From MWDV01 sp002070715 (GTDB taxonomy: Bacteria > Verrucomicrobiota > Verrucomicrobiia > Limisphaerales > MWDV01), in the NCBI GenBank assembly GCA_035411585.1, contig DAONTI010000002.1, forward strand, positions 1 to 64,000: DNA of 64,000 nucleotides, given 5' to 3'. The notes under the pieces were generated by a model. It did not search any database. It saw only the letters and a list, made by a program, of their open reading frames with translations, and was not told the DNA's origin. The position numbers and the translations under genes are program-made. Below are positions 24,818 through 34,275 of the stretch, piece by piece. The number at the start of each line of letters is the position of its first letter. The stretch's first letter is position 1.

Positions 24818-26389
24818 TCATGCGTCCATGTCCTGCCATTTGCGCGCCATGCGGCCAAACAGCCACAAGGCGACGGCGGCCCCGATGCCGATCAGCGCAA
24901 AGGGGATCCAAACGTAATGCGGATGGTAGGTATCCCAGAGTTTTTGTGTGGCCGCCACGGGATCCAAGCCCGTCACCTCCTGCAGTTTCGCCATGGCTTC
25001 CGTGCGCTTCACCCCCAGCGTTGCTTCCAGAGTCCGCATGTCGCCATTCCACGGTTTGTCCTCCCCGAAAGGTGTCATTTCCGCGAGGTAGCGCAGGGCG
25101 AGATTGGCCTTTTCCCCAAACCGGCCATAGACGATCCCGGCGATCCACGAACCGAGGAACACGCCGATGCCGACCGGAATATTGACATAGCCGAGATAAA
25201 GGCCCTTTTTCCCGGGGGGAGCGATCAAACCGAGGTACTCGCTTTTTTTTGGACCGGTCATCATTTCGCCCAGCGAGAAGCAAAGAATGCCCAGCACCAG
25301 CACCCAGGCGCTTTGCGTCCAGCCGGCCACCAGCACACCGACGGTGGCCATGCACATGCCGATGAGCATCGCCTCCAGAGTACGCATCCGGCGCGTCAGC
25401 CAGGCCATGCCCACGACGCCCAGGATGATAAAAAACGCGTTGAAGCTCAACAGCACCTGTTGGGGGATCATCGGTCCGCGCGCGGTTTCCTCGACCACGA
25501 CCTTGCGCAACCCCTCCGGCAGGAAATGCAGCGAACGCGCCATGGGCGCGCTGTCCACCCAATCGGCGATAAAGTTCGGTTGCAGATCCCACAGTTGAAA
25601 CATCATCAGCCAGAAGCACGACATGATCAGGATGAACGAAAGCAGCCGCGGCTCGACGATGTTGGTGAGGGTGCGCCAGAGCACCCGTCCCAACCCTTCA
25701 GTCTTCGAGGCGCCGGACGGGACATCCTTGAACACCAGCAGGAGCAGAAGATTGAACGAGGTGAAAACTGCGGACGCCAGAAACAAATTGCGCCAGGCTT
25801 CGGGAGAGTTGACCGGTGCGCCGAACCAGCCTTTGAGCAGGAACAATGAGGGCAGGAAATGGCCCACAAAGGCGCCGACGTTGACCACCCAGTAAAAAAT
25901 TCCCCACCCCACCGAGGAGTTCTCGCGGGTCAACTGATGCGCCAGGGAGCCCTGGAGGCTGGGCTTGAAGAAGGCCGTGCCGGTGGCCAACACGAGGATG
26001 GCAATGAAGAACGACCAATAATTGCTGACGCCGGGCACATCGCGCATGAAGGCAATCAACAGGTAGCCTGCCATCATCATGCTCACGGCAAAGCCCAGCG
26101 TGCGCTTGTAACCGAAACGGTCCGCCAGCCCGCCGGTAACGACCGGCAAGAGGGATTGGAAAATCGCCCACCAGGCGTAGATCGTGCCCTTGTTGGCGGC
26201 CGTGAGGTGCAGCCCGCCCGGGTTGTCCGCCTGCATGATGTAGATGGGGGCCATCACCCGAAGGTTGTAGTAGGCGAGCCGCTCCCACATCTCGATGGTG
26301 TTCAACGTCCAGAAATTCCACCCAAAATGGCGCTTGGGTTGGGCGGGGGGCGGTTTGCTTTCAGCCGTTGGCTCGGAATTCACACGCAC
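24818..26389 (-). CDS. POT-family proton-coupled oligopeptide transporter-like MFS protein
   Basis: Inner-membrane symporter, ~523 residues, 12-14 hydrophobic helices. The ExxERxxYY signature of proton-coupled peptide transporters is present near residue 33 (TIEMWERLAYYNLR), followed by ADRFGYKRTLGFAVS and GTAFFKPSLQGSLAHQL (PTR-like FKPS). A large loop between helices (EMTPFGEDKPWNGDMRTLEA) and a C-terminal MARKWQDMDA tail are seen. The start is uncertain: GTG at 26389, or a second in-frame GTG at 26383. Probably imports di- or tripeptides; an altered substrate range is possible. Confidence 0.85.
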   Translation of the reverse strand: MRVNSEPTAESKPPPAQPKRHFGWNFWTLNTIEMWERLAYYNLRVMAPIYIMQADNPGGLHLTAANKGTIYAWWAIFQSLLPVVTGGLADRFGYKRTLGFAVSMMMAGYLLIAFMRDVPGVSNYWSFFIAILVLATGTAFFKPSLQGSLAHQLTRENSSVGWGIFYWVVNVGAFVGHFLPSLFLLKGWFGAPVNSPEAWRNLFLASAVFTSFNLLLLLVFKDVPSGASKTEGLGRVLWRTLTNIVEPRLLSFILIMSCFWLMMFQLWDLQPNFIADWVDSAPMARSLHFLPEGLRKVVVEETARGPMIPQQVLLSFNAFFIILGVVGMAWLTRRMRTLEAMLIGMCMATVGVLVAGWTQSAWVLVLGILCFSLGEMMTGPKKSEYLGLIAPPGKKGLYLGYVNIPVGIGVFLGSWIAGIVYGRFGEKANLALRYLAEMTPFGEDKPWNGDMRTLEATLGVKRTEAMAKLQEVTGLDPVAATQKLWDTYHPHYVWIPFALIGIGAAVALWLFGRMARKWQDMDA

Positions 26390-26643
26390 AGCAAAGCGGA
26401 TCCGGCTGGCGCAGGCAAATGTTCAATGGACTGGCCGTTTTCGTGTTGCGCATCGGGTGCGTCCGGCGGTTGTCGGTAGATTTTTCGCGCCACGGCTGCT
26501 GTCCCGCCTGCTCAACCCCTTGAGCTTCACCACCGGAGGGTACGATGGCCCCAGTCTTTCCCAGCGGCCCACGGGCGTCGCCTTGCCTTCGGGTGGGGCC
26601 TCTGCCATTTTCCCTCCACCCGGGAATGTGTTCCCGCGGTCGT

Positions 26644-28131
26644 ATGCTGAATCAACTGACCATTTCGGAACTGACGGCGAAGCTGATGCGGCGCGAGGTT
26701 TCGTCCCGCGAAGCCACCCAAGCCTGTCTGGAGCAGATCGCGCGCGTGGACGGCCAACTCCATGCCTTCATCAGCCATGACGCGGCGGATGCGCTGGCGC
26801 AGGCGGACCGGGCGGACGCGGCGGTGGCCCGCGGCGTCACCCTCGCGGAACAGCCGTTGCTGGGCGTGCCCATCGCCATCAAGGACGTGATCGCCGTCCA
26901 AGGCCAGCCGCTGAGTTGCGCATCCCGGATGCTCGCGTCGTTTGTCTCGCCTTACGACGCCACCGCGATCGTAAAACTCAAAGCGGCGGGTGCCGTGATC
27001 CTGGGCCGGCTCAATCTGGACGAGTTCGCGATGGGCAATTCGACCGAAACCTCCGCGTTTGGCGTGACGCGCAATCCGTGGGACCTCACCCGGGTGCCCG
27101 GCGGGTCCTCGGGCGGGTCTGCGGCGGCGGTGGCGGCGGACGAATGCCTGGCGGCGCTGGGTTCGGATACCGGCGGGTCCATCCGGCAACCGGCAGCCTG
27201 GTGCGGTTGTGTCGGCCTCAAGCCCACGTACGGCCGGGTTTCCCGCTACGGATTGACGGCCGTCGCTTCGTCACTCGACCAGATCGGCTGTTGCACCAAG
27301 GACACGCGCGACGCGGCGATTTTGTTGGGCGTGATCGCCGGACACGATGTGCGCGATGGGACGAGTCTGCCCGAGCCCGTGCCGGACTATGCGGCGGCGT
27401 TGTCTGGCGGGATTCAAGGTATGAAAGTCGGGTTGCCCCGGGAATTCATGGCGATGGCCTTGGCGCCAGACGTGCGGCAGGCCGTCGAAGCCGCCGTGCG
27501 GCAATTGGCCCAACTGGGGGCGGACATTGTGGAAATCTCGTTGCCGCACACGGAGTACGCGGTGGCCACTTACTGCGTCATTGCCGCGGCCGAGGCGGCG
27601 GCGAACCTCGCGCGCTTCGACGGGATTCGCTACGGGCAACGGGTGGCGGGTGATAATCCGTTGGAACTGTATAGTCGGACCCGGGGACAGGGTTTCGGCG
27701 CGGAGGTCAAACGCCGGATTCTTTTCGGCACCCAGGTGCTGAGCCAGGATGGTTACGAGCGCTATTTCCGGCGCGCCCAGAAGGTCCGCACCCTCATGAG
27801 TCAGGATTTCCGCCAGGCGTTTGCAAAGGTGGCGGCGGTGGTCGCGCCGGTCACGCCGACGGCCCCCTTCAAGCTGGGGGAAAAAACGGACGATCCCCTG
27901 CCGGGGTATCTCTCCCGCAGCTTCACCATTCCCGCCAACCTGGCGGGGCTTTGCGGGTTGAGCGTCCCGTGCGGCTTCACCTCCGCGCCGCAACTGCCAG
28001 TGGGATTGCAACTGTTGGGCCCGCCGTTGCAGGAGGAGATCATTCTGCGTTTGGCTCACGCCTACGAACAAAGCACCGCCTGGCATCGCGCCAAACCACC
28101 GCTGGCCCCGGCGGGAGCCGCCCCGGCTTGA
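26644..28131 (+). CDS. gatA: glutamyl/aspartyl-tRNA amidotransferase subunit A
   Basis: Amidase subunit of GatCAB, releasing ammonia from glutamine to amidate Glu-tRNA(Gln). The triad aligns with the canonical one: Lys80 (PIAIKDVI), cis-Ser155 (PGGSSGGSAA) and nucleophile Ser179 (DTGGSIRQPA). About 495 residues, starting at the family-typical MLNQLTISELTAKL. gatB and gatC are not adjacent in this window. As AsnRS is present, its main job here is probably Gln-tRNA formation. A CCGGC-TTT-GCCGG hairpin (28147-28159) follows the stop. Confidence 0.93.
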   Translation: MLNQLTISELTAKLMRREVSSREATQACLEQIARVDGQLHAFISHDAADALAQADRADAAVARGVTLAEQPLLGVPIAIKDVIAVQGQPLSCASRMLASFVSPYDATAIVKLKAAGAVILGRLNLDEFAMGNSTETSAFGVTRNPWDLTRVPGGSSGGSAAAVAADECLAALGSDTGGSIRQPAAWCGCVGLKPTYGRVSRYGLTAVASSLDQIGCCTKDTRDAAILLGVIAGHDVRDGTSLPEPVPDYAAALSGGIQGMKVGLPREFMAMALAPDVRQAVEAAVRQLAQLGADIVEISLPHTEYAVATYCVIAAAEAAANLARFDGIRYGQRVAGDNPLELYSRTRGQGFGAEVKRRILFGTQVLSQDGYERYFRRAQKVRTLMSQDFRQAFAKVAAVVAPVTPTAPFKLGEKTDDPLPGYLSRSFTIPANLAGLCGLSVPCGFTSAPQLPVGLQLLGPPLQEEIILRLAHAYEQSTAWHRAKPPLAPAGAAPA

Positions 28132-28188
28132 TCGGACCGCGTAATTCCGGCTTTGCCGGCCCGCCTGGCTGTCGTTAAGCTGATCCGC

Positions 28189-29340
28189 ATGGATAACGTC
28201 AGGCTTGGCATCATTGGCATGGGCAACATCGGCCGGTATCACGCCGATTACTTGCGGAACGGCAAAGTCAAACGTTGCGAACTGGTCGCGGTGTGCGATG
28301 CGGTCGCGCCGTTGGACCACTACAAACCGCTGAAAATTTTCACCGACGGCGAGGCGCTCATTAAATCGGGCGCGGTGGATGCGGTCCTCATCGCCACGCC
28401 GCATTTTCAACACACCACGCTGGGTATTGCGGCCTTGGAGGCGGGCGTTCATGCGATGGTCGAAAAACCCATCTCGTCGCACAAAGCCGATGCGGAACGG
28501 CTGATTGCGGTGGCACAGCAACATCCCCGCACCGTTTTTGGCGGCATGTTCCAGATGCGCACCGAACCCCGCTACCAGAAGGTGCGCAAATTGATCACCG
28601 GCGGCGACCTGGGGCAGATCGTGCGGCTCAACTGGATCAACACCGACTGGTACCGCACCGAAGCCTATTTTGTCAGCGGCGGATGGCGCGCGACTTGGAA
28701 AGGCGAGGGTGGGGGAGTGTTGCTGAACCAATGCCTGCATAATCTGGATACGCTGCAATGGCTGGCCGGCATGCCCCGGCGCGTGCGCGGTTTCTGTCAA
28801 CTGGGCCGGTTCCACCAGATCGAGGTGGAGGACCACGTCACCGCCTACCTGGAATGGGCCAACGGTGCGACCGGCGTGTTTGTGAGTTCCAGCGGCGAAA
28901 CCCCCGGCACAAACCGGTTCGAGATCGTCGGCACGCTGGGCAAGCTGGTCCTGGAAAACAACCAGTTGCGGTTCACCAAAAACGAGGTGGACATGATCGA
29001 GTTCAGCCGGACGGCGAAACAGGGGTTTGCGAAGCCCGACGTGTGGGACATCGAAATCCCCTTTGAAAACGCGGTCCTTCCCCATGCGATCATGCTGCAG
29101 AATTTTGTGAACGCGATCCTGGACGGCGAACCGCTCATCGCGCCCGGCGCGGAGGGCATTCACTCGGTCGAACTGGCCAACGTGATGGTCTATTCCTCCC
29201 TGCGCGGCGAGACGGTGGAATTGCCGATGGACGGCGCCGCGTGGGCCGCGCAGTTGGAGCGGCTCATCGCGGAATCGAAGGTGCAAAAGAAGGTCATGCA
29301 GGTGGAGGCCGCGGATTTCACGGCGTCCTTCCGCCGGTGA
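28189..29340 (+). CDS. Gfo/Idh/MocA-family oxidoreductase
   Basis: NAD(P)-dependent dehydrogenase of sugars or sugar-like polyols. Rossmann start VRLGIIGMGNIGRYHADYLR, the family EKP motif (VEKPISSHKADAER), and a C-terminal beta-sheet domain with GGGVLLNQCLHNLDTLQWLAG, where the conserved His is catalytic-type. 383 residues from ATG 28189. Followed 19 bp later by a sugar isomerase-like gene, so the pair probably acts on one sugar substrate by oxidation and isomerisation; substrate not deducible. Confidence 0.9.
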   Translation: MDNVRLGIIGMGNIGRYHADYLRNGKVKRCELVAVCDAVAPLDHYKPLKIFTDGEALIKSGAVDAVLIATPHFQHTTLGIAALEAGVHAMVEKPISSHKADAERLIAVAQQHPRTVFGGMFQMRTEPRYQKVRKLITGGDLGQIVRLNWINTDWYRTEAYFVSGGWRATWKGEGGGVLLNQCLHNLDTLQWLAGMPRRVRGFCQLGRFHQIEVEDHVTAYLEWANGATGVFVSSSGETPGTNRFEIVGTLGKLVLENNQLRFTKNEVDMIEFSRTAKQGFAKPDVWDIEIPFENAVLPHAIMLQNFVNAILDGEPLIAPGAEGIHSVELANVMVYSSLRGETVELPMDGAAWAAQLERLIAESKVQKKVMQVEAADFTASFRR

Positions 29341-29359
29341 AGAAAGGAGCGACGGATTT

Positions 29360-30241
29360 ATGAAATTGATGGGAATTGGCGACGAAGCCGCCGACCGGAT
29401 TGAAGGTCAGATTCAAGCCACCCGGGAACTGGGCTGGCAGTTCATCGAACCGCGCGGCGTGGAGGTGGCGGGCTTTGCCAAGGCCAACTTCCACGATCTG
29501 CCCGACGCGGCGTTCGAGCTCGCGGTGGAACAACTCGAAGCAGCCGGCCTGCAGGTGTACTGCCTCGGCTCGACGATCATGAACTGGGCCAAGACGGTGG
29601 ACACGCCTTTTGACGTGACCCTGGCCGAGGTCCGGCGCGCCATCCCGCGCATGCAACGGGTGGGCGCGAAGTTCGTGCGGATCATGAGCTTCAAGCCCGG
29701 CGATGATGAATTCAAGATTCCGACGGTCGTTTTTGAGCGCGTGCGCGACGTGACCCAGCGGTTTCTCGATGCGGGGATACAACCGGTGCATGAAAATTGC
29801 ATGAACTACGGCGGCATGAGCTGGCAGCACGCGCTGGAGTTGCTCGACCGCTGCCCCGGCCTCAAATGGGTATTTGACACCGCCAACCCGATCTTCAATC
29901 CGGACCGGAGCAAGGCCAAGCCGTGGCCGAAACAGGATCCGTGGGAATTCTGGACGCAGGTGCGTGACCACACTGTCCACATTCACATCAAGGACGCCAC
30001 GTGGAATCCGGCCCGGAACGACGCGGATTACAACTGGCCGGGCGAAGGGCAGGGGCGGGTGCGGGATATTTTGCGGGACGCCGTGGCGTGCGGGTACTCC
30101 GCCGGTTTGAGCCTCGAACCCCACATGGTCGTCGTTTTCCATGACGCGCAATCCAAGGCCAACGAAGCCGAGACGATGAAAAACTTCGTGGCCTACGGCC
30201 GTCGGCTGGAAAAGATGCTCGCCGAGGTTCAGGCGGGTTGA
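29360..30241 (+). CDS. sugar phosphate isomerase/epimerase-like TIM barrel protein
   Basis: 293 residues of the xylose isomerase-like (AP endonuclease 2) superfamily. Metal-ligand-type positions are visible at EPRGVE, HENCMNYGG, WVFDTANPIFN, TVHIHIKDATW and GLSLEPHM. A good Shine-Dalgarno, AAGGAG, lies ~12 bp before the ATG at 29360. Operon partner of the preceding oxidoreductase. The reaction, epimerase or isomerase, is not determinable. Confidence 0.85.
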   Translation: MKLMGIGDEAADRIEGQIQATRELGWQFIEPRGVEVAGFAKANFHDLPDAAFELAVEQLEAAGLQVYCLGSTIMNWAKTVDTPFDVTLAEVRRAIPRMQRVGAKFVRIMSFKPGDDEFKIPTVVFERVRDVTQRFLDAGIQPVHENCMNYGGMSWQHALELLDRCPGLKWVFDTANPIFNPDRSKAKPWPKQDPWEFWTQVRDHTVHIHIKDATWNPARNDADYNWPGEGQGRVRDILRDAVACGYSAGLSLEPHMVVVFHDAQSKANEAETMKNFVAYGRRLEKMLAEVQAG

Positions 30242-30405
30242 CGGTTTGAGTTCGGTTCGGGCGGGGCGCGGGTAACGGATTTTTTGTGTAACCAGCGGCA
30301 TCTGAAAGGGGCGCCGAGCGCGGGCACCAAAATTTTATCCGGCTTTGTCTGACGTGGCGGACAATGGCGTTTGCGGTAATTCCCGTTCTCGCCCAGATTG
30401 AAGGC

Positions 30406-30798
30406 ATGATTGCGCAAGTGTTGATTGAAGAACTCGCGTGTCACACGGATGCGCGGGGATGGGTGGTGGAACCTTTGGACGAAACCGGACTGGCCCGGCA
30501 TCGCAACGTCCATGTCGTCTGGACCGAACCCGGCGCGGTGCGGGGAAATCATTATCATCAGCAGAGCACGGAAACCGTGTTGCTGGTCGGTCCGGCGCTG
30601 GTGCGGTGGCGCGAGGCCGGCACCCTGCGCGAACGGCACGTCAACATTGGCCAGGCCTTGCGCTTCACCTTTCCCCCCGGCATTCCGCACGCCATGCAAA
30701 ACACCGGGGATCGCCCGCTTATCCTAGCCTCATTCAGCACGCGCCCCCACGATCGCAACCATCCGGACACGGTGCGCGAAGAATTGATCGTTCCGTAA
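30406..30798 (+). CDS. small cupin-domain protein
   Basis: Single-domain cupin of about 130 residues, with metal-binding-type motif 1 GNHYHQQSTETVLLV and motif 2 FPPGIPHAMQNTG. The fold resembles nucleotide-sugar cupins (the CapF C-terminal domain or FdtA-like), with which it shares the TEPGAVRGNHYH layout, but function is open. The ATG at 30406 is preferred; an earlier ATG at 30364 adds a weak N-terminus. Isolated by spacing. Confidence 0.75.
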   Translation: MIAQVLIEELACHTDARGWVVEPLDETGLARHRNVHVVWTEPGAVRGNHYHQQSTETVLLVGPALVRWREAGTLRERHVNIGQALRFTFPPGIPHAMQNTGDRPLILASFSTRPHDRNHPDTVREELIVP

Positions 30799-31014
30799 AG
30801 CGCGCGCGTTTGTCCGGTGCGCCGACGGATTTTCTATTGCGCGCCCCACCGTCCCGCCACACGCCGACGGGTTCACTCCCGTTTCCCACGGGCCATCGTG
30901 GCCGTCTTCACCTCAAGAACTCGCCGCGAACGCCGGCTTGCCTGCCCCGGCATAATCCCGTTTATTGCGGGCGGTTAAACGTTTTACCCGGAGCGTCTTC
31001 CGGGTTTTTGTTGG
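30799..31014 (+). promoter_or_regulatory. regulatory gap upstream of the hydrolase-lacI operon
   Basis: 216 bp without genes. CATAAT at 30951-30956 is a possible -10; no good -35 is seen. The LacI-type palindrome at 30973-30988 lies just downstream. Confidence 0.4.
30973..30988. promoter_or_regulatory. LacI-type operator 1
   Basis: GGTTAAAC|GTTTTACC, a 16-bp palindrome with one mismatch and the central CG typical of LacI/PurR-family sites. It lies 27 bp before the ATG of the 31015 gene, whose operon ends with a LacI regulator. It matches the palindrome upstream of the PEP-CTERM gene (38681-38696) at 14 of 16 positions. Confidence 0.75.
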
Positions 31015-34000
31015 ATGACCAAGTTGCGACAGGAACAGTTCTCATTTCAGGGCTCAGGAGTTGACCGGTCCTGCCGGCGGTGGGGATTGGGTTTGGCTTG
31101 CATGGCGTTTTGTTCCTTGCTATCCGCCGGTACTCTCACTGTGCGGGATGTCAATCTGGGGCCCACGCCCAACCTGCTGGCCTACAATGCCGGTCACTTT
31201 CATCCCGGCAGCAACACCAAGGAATGGTGGCGCTACGCCGGCGTCAGCGGGGCCCGGGTGTTCCTGACCGCCACGCTCATCGAACCGGAGGACGATATTC
31301 CGGGCCGTGGCGATGGTGTGACCAATCAAACCTCGTTCCTCGCGCGGCGCGCGGCGTTGCGCGCCGATCCCTTGAATCCCGCCTTCATCCATTGGCCCAG
31401 TTTTACCAATCGCTACAACCGCATCGCAAAACACGGCGCCAACCGGCTGCAACCGAATTTGATTTTCTCCGAGCTCCGCAAACTCGGCGTGCAGATTGAG
31501 GTCAACCTCACCGCCGGGTTGGGGGCGTTTGTCATTATCAACGCGGCCGACTGGGCGGGCAAATGGGAGCTGTGGCAGCATTACTATGCGCAGGCGTTTT
31601 ATCTCGGCCGCCACTTCGACGTGCAACGATTTCAGATGTTCAACGAACCGGATCACTCCAGCGCGGGGGGATTGACCCAGGCGCAGTATCTGGAGCGACT
31701 GCAGTTAAGCTCGGATGCAATCCAGTGCGCGCTGGCCGATGTGAACGCGCTGGACGGGCGGTCGCTCACGCCCACGGTGTTGGCGCCGGTCATCACCACC
31801 CCCAGCTACAACAGTTGGGGACAACAGGTCGTAGATCATCGGCACGTCAATTTTTTGGGCCAGACCGATCCGCAGTTCTGGCTGCTGCACCAGTATGACT
31901 ACCATCAATACAATGCCACGCCCGCGTCTTTCGGTTCCGGACTGGCCAGCCTGCGCCGCGCCCTGGCGGAGGCCATGGCGCCCGAAGCGCCTTTCCCGGT
32001 GAGCGTTTCCGAGTTCAACGTCCATACTGCGGCAGTATTTGATACTATGCCGGAAACGCTGGATGATCCGGCCAAGTATGCCCGCTTTGGCGCCATTGTG
32101 GCGCATCTGGTCGGGAACGGCGCGCACGAACTATACGCTTTCAAATTCAGCCAGACTCAGGGCGGCGCGAATGACGTTTATCCGGTGCGTAAGAACGGCC
32201 TGCATTATGTGGACAACGACGCGGCGCCCTACAACATCGGCGGCATTACCCGGGCGGGTGAAGTGTGGCGGTTGTTCAACAAAGGCTTCGCTCCGGGCCG
32301 GCTGCGACAGGACCTCGTCGCAACGGCGGACCTCGGGCATCTCGCGCTGCTGGCCAGCCACGATCCACAGACCGGCTACTATTACGTTTTCTCGGCGAAC
32401 CATTCTTCCGCGGCAACTCCGCTGACCCTGGACGTCTCGGCTTTGAACCTGCCCGATAACAACCGCGTGTTGATTGAGGAAGTCAGCGAAACCCATTACG
32501 GCACCGTGGCGCATTATACGCGGGTGCTGAGCGGGCGGGTGACGACCTTCGTCCAACCAGCGAACAGCGTCTGGCTGGCGACCCTGCCGGCCAAGCCGCA
32601 ACAGTTTAGTTCGCCGGGCGTGCCGACCTTCACCCTCGCCGCCGCGGAGGACGCCACCGTTAAGGACGGCGTCAACCGAACCAACAATTATGGTGCGGAA
32701 ACGAATCTGGTGATCCGCAACGATCCCGCCAATACAGCGGACCGGAGCGTGGCGTTGTTGAAATTCCGGTTGCCGACCATTTATCTGCCGGACGTGCAAC
32801 TGGCGGTGCTGACCGTATCGGGCGCGACCCGTCAGACCAACGTCCCGGTCCAAGCGCATGTCTATGGCCTGACCAATAACGCCTGGTCGCAAACGAACGT
32901 CACTTGGGCCACCGCGCCCAATCTGGGTTCGGGCGTGCCCGCCGGCAACCGCATCGCCCATCAGTTTGTGCGGGGCTTGGGTGATTCCGCCTTTCTTCAG
33001 GGTCAACTGGTGTTTTCTTCCACCAACTTTGCCGGGCAACAGATTGACGTCACCCGCTTCATTCGCCACCGCCCAACTTACGAAGCGAGTTTCCTCGTCG
33101 CGCAGGACCCGCGCTGGAATGTAGCGTTGCCGTCGTTGGCCGTAGGCGACACCCAGCCGGATGGCCTGCGCTTGTTGGCATCGGAAGCCGGCGCGGACGG
33201 ACCGCGTCTGTTGCTGGTGCGCCTGCGGGACAGCGATGGCGATGGCCTCAGCGACGAGGCCGAACTGAATATCTTTGGCACCGACCCCCACAACGCCGAC
33301 ACGGACGGGGACGGGATCAGTGACGGGGAAGAAGTGTTGATCTGGGGGACCGACCCCGGGCGACGTCTGATCGCGCCGTTGGCGCAGGAGCAATTCGTTT
33401 ATGCCGCCCATACCGCGCTGGCCGAGCAGGGCGGCTGGCTGTTGAACGGCGGCACGAGCGCGACGGTGGCGCCGGGGAATTTGGACGTGCCGGGGCTGGC
33501 GTTCGCGGCGGGCAACTGCCTGACGTGGACCACTCAACCCATGAGCCTGCGGCTGCCGCTCGGCACCAATCTCACGACCGGCGAAGTCTTTTTTTCCTTT
33601 GCGTTGCGCGTGGATGCATTGGGCCCTTCATTTACCGGCGTCGGCACTCTGGCCGGAGTCACCACCGGCACGGGCACGTTGTTCGGCAGTAAAATTAACA
33701 TCCGCACCAACGGCAGCGTCGGGTTCCAACTGGGCTTGTCCAAGGCCACTGGCACGGCCTACGGCGCATGGGCGCCCGATGATTTTGCGGTCGGCGAAAC
33801 GATCTTTGTGGTGGGCCGTTACCGTTTCAATCCCAGCAGTGACACAGACGACACATGCGCGCTGTGGTTAAATCCAGACCGCACGTCGTTCGGCGCCATC
33901 GTGCCGCCGTCAGCCACTATTGCTGAGGTGGGCGCGGGCGGCGCGGACCTGCCGCAGGTGGACCGCTTTTTCTTCCGCGCGGGCAGCGGCAGCACGACCC

Positions 34001-34275
34001 CCGCGAAGCTCGTCACCGATGAATTACGGATTGGTTTGACCTGGGCCTCGGTCACTCCGCCCGCCGTCGTTCCCGCTTTGCGTTTGGTGTCGTCCGGAGA
34101 TACCGCCGCACTGCTCTGGCCGACGAACGCCCCGGGATTTGTCTTGGAGGAATCCTCCGCGGTCATGTCTGCTCCGTGGTTTGCCGTGAGCGAGCCAATC
34201 CGTACGAATGGCGTGAATTTCTCCGTGGACATCTCCCTCACCAACAACAGTCGTTACTTTCGGCTGCGCCATTGA
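31015..34275 (+). CDS. secreted multidomain clan-A-like glycoside hydrolase with DNRLRE, TSP3 and LamG-like domains
   Basis: 1086 residues with a signal peptide (GLGLACMAFCSLLSAG). N-terminal TIM-barrel-like region (~20-490) with clan A-type carboxylates: FQMFNEPDHSS (acid/base Glu ~210) and VSVSEFNVHTA (nucleophile Glu ~333). Then a DNRLRE-type domain (~540-725: AAAEDATVKDGVNRTNNYGA), thrombospondin type 3/EF-hand-like calcium repeats (~738-782: DSDGDGLSDEAELN, DTDGDGISDGEEV), a LamG-like domain (~790-1010) related to that of the 39746 protein, and the shared C-terminal ...YFRLRH module. Probably cleaves a polysaccharide outside the cell. GTG/ATG alternatives are few; ATG 31015 kept. Its stop overlaps the next start (TGATG). 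Confidence 0.75.
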   Translation: MTKLRQEQFSFQGSGVDRSCRRWGLGLACMAFCSLLSAGTLTVRDVNLGPTPNLLAYNAGHFHPGSNTKEWWRYAGVSGARVFLTATLIEPEDDIPGRGDGVTNQTSFLARRAALRADPLNPAFIHWPSFTNRYNRIAKHGANRLQPNLIFSELRKLGVQIEVNLTAGLGAFVIINAADWAGKWELWQHYYAQAFYLGRHFDVQRFQMFNEPDHSSAGGLTQAQYLERLQLSSDAIQCALADVNALDGRSLTPTVLAPVITTPSYNSWGQQVVDHRHVNFLGQTDPQFWLLHQYDYHQYNATPASFGSGLASLRRALAEAMAPEAPFPVSVSEFNVHTAAVFDTMPETLDDPAKYARFGAIVAHLVGNGAHELYAFKFSQTQGGANDVYPVRKNGLHYVDNDAAPYNIGGITRAGEVWRLFNKGFAPGRLRQDLVATADLGHLALLASHDPQTGYYYVFSANHSSAATPLTLDVSALNLPDNNRVLIEEVSETHYGTVAHYTRVLSGRVTTFVQPANSVWLATLPAKPQQFSSPGVPTFTLAAAEDATVKDGVNRTNNYGAETNLVIRNDPANTADRSVALLKFRLPTIYLPDVQLAVLTVSGATRQTNVPVQAHVYGLTNNAWSQTNVTWATAPNLGSGVPAGNRIAHQFVRGLGDSAFLQGQLVFSSTNFAGQQIDVTRFIRHRPTYEASFLVAQDPRWNVALPSLAVGDTQPDGLRLLASEAGADGPRLLLVRLRDSDGDGLSDEAELNIFGTDPHNADTDGDGISDGEEVLIWGTDPGRRLIAPLAQEQFVYAAHTALAEQGGWLLNGGTSATVAPGNLDVPGLAFAAGNCLTWTTQPMSLRLPLGTNLTTGEVFFSFALRVDALGPSFTGVGTLAGVTTGTGTLFGSKINIRTNGSVGFQLGLSKATGTAYGAWAPDDFAVGETIFVVGRYRFNPSSDTDDTCALWLNPDRTSFGAIVPPSATIAEVGAGGADLPQVDRFFFRAGSGSTTPAKLVTDELRIGLTWASVTPPAVVPALRLVSSGDTAALLWPTNAPGFVLEESSAVMSAPWFAVSEPIRTNGVNFSVDISLTNNSRYFRLRH

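Noticed and set aside
27271..29286. 671-codon minus-strand frame opposite gatA and the oxidoreductase
   Set aside because: Spans two unrelated real genes and their gap with no family features; a shadow of GC-rich codon use.
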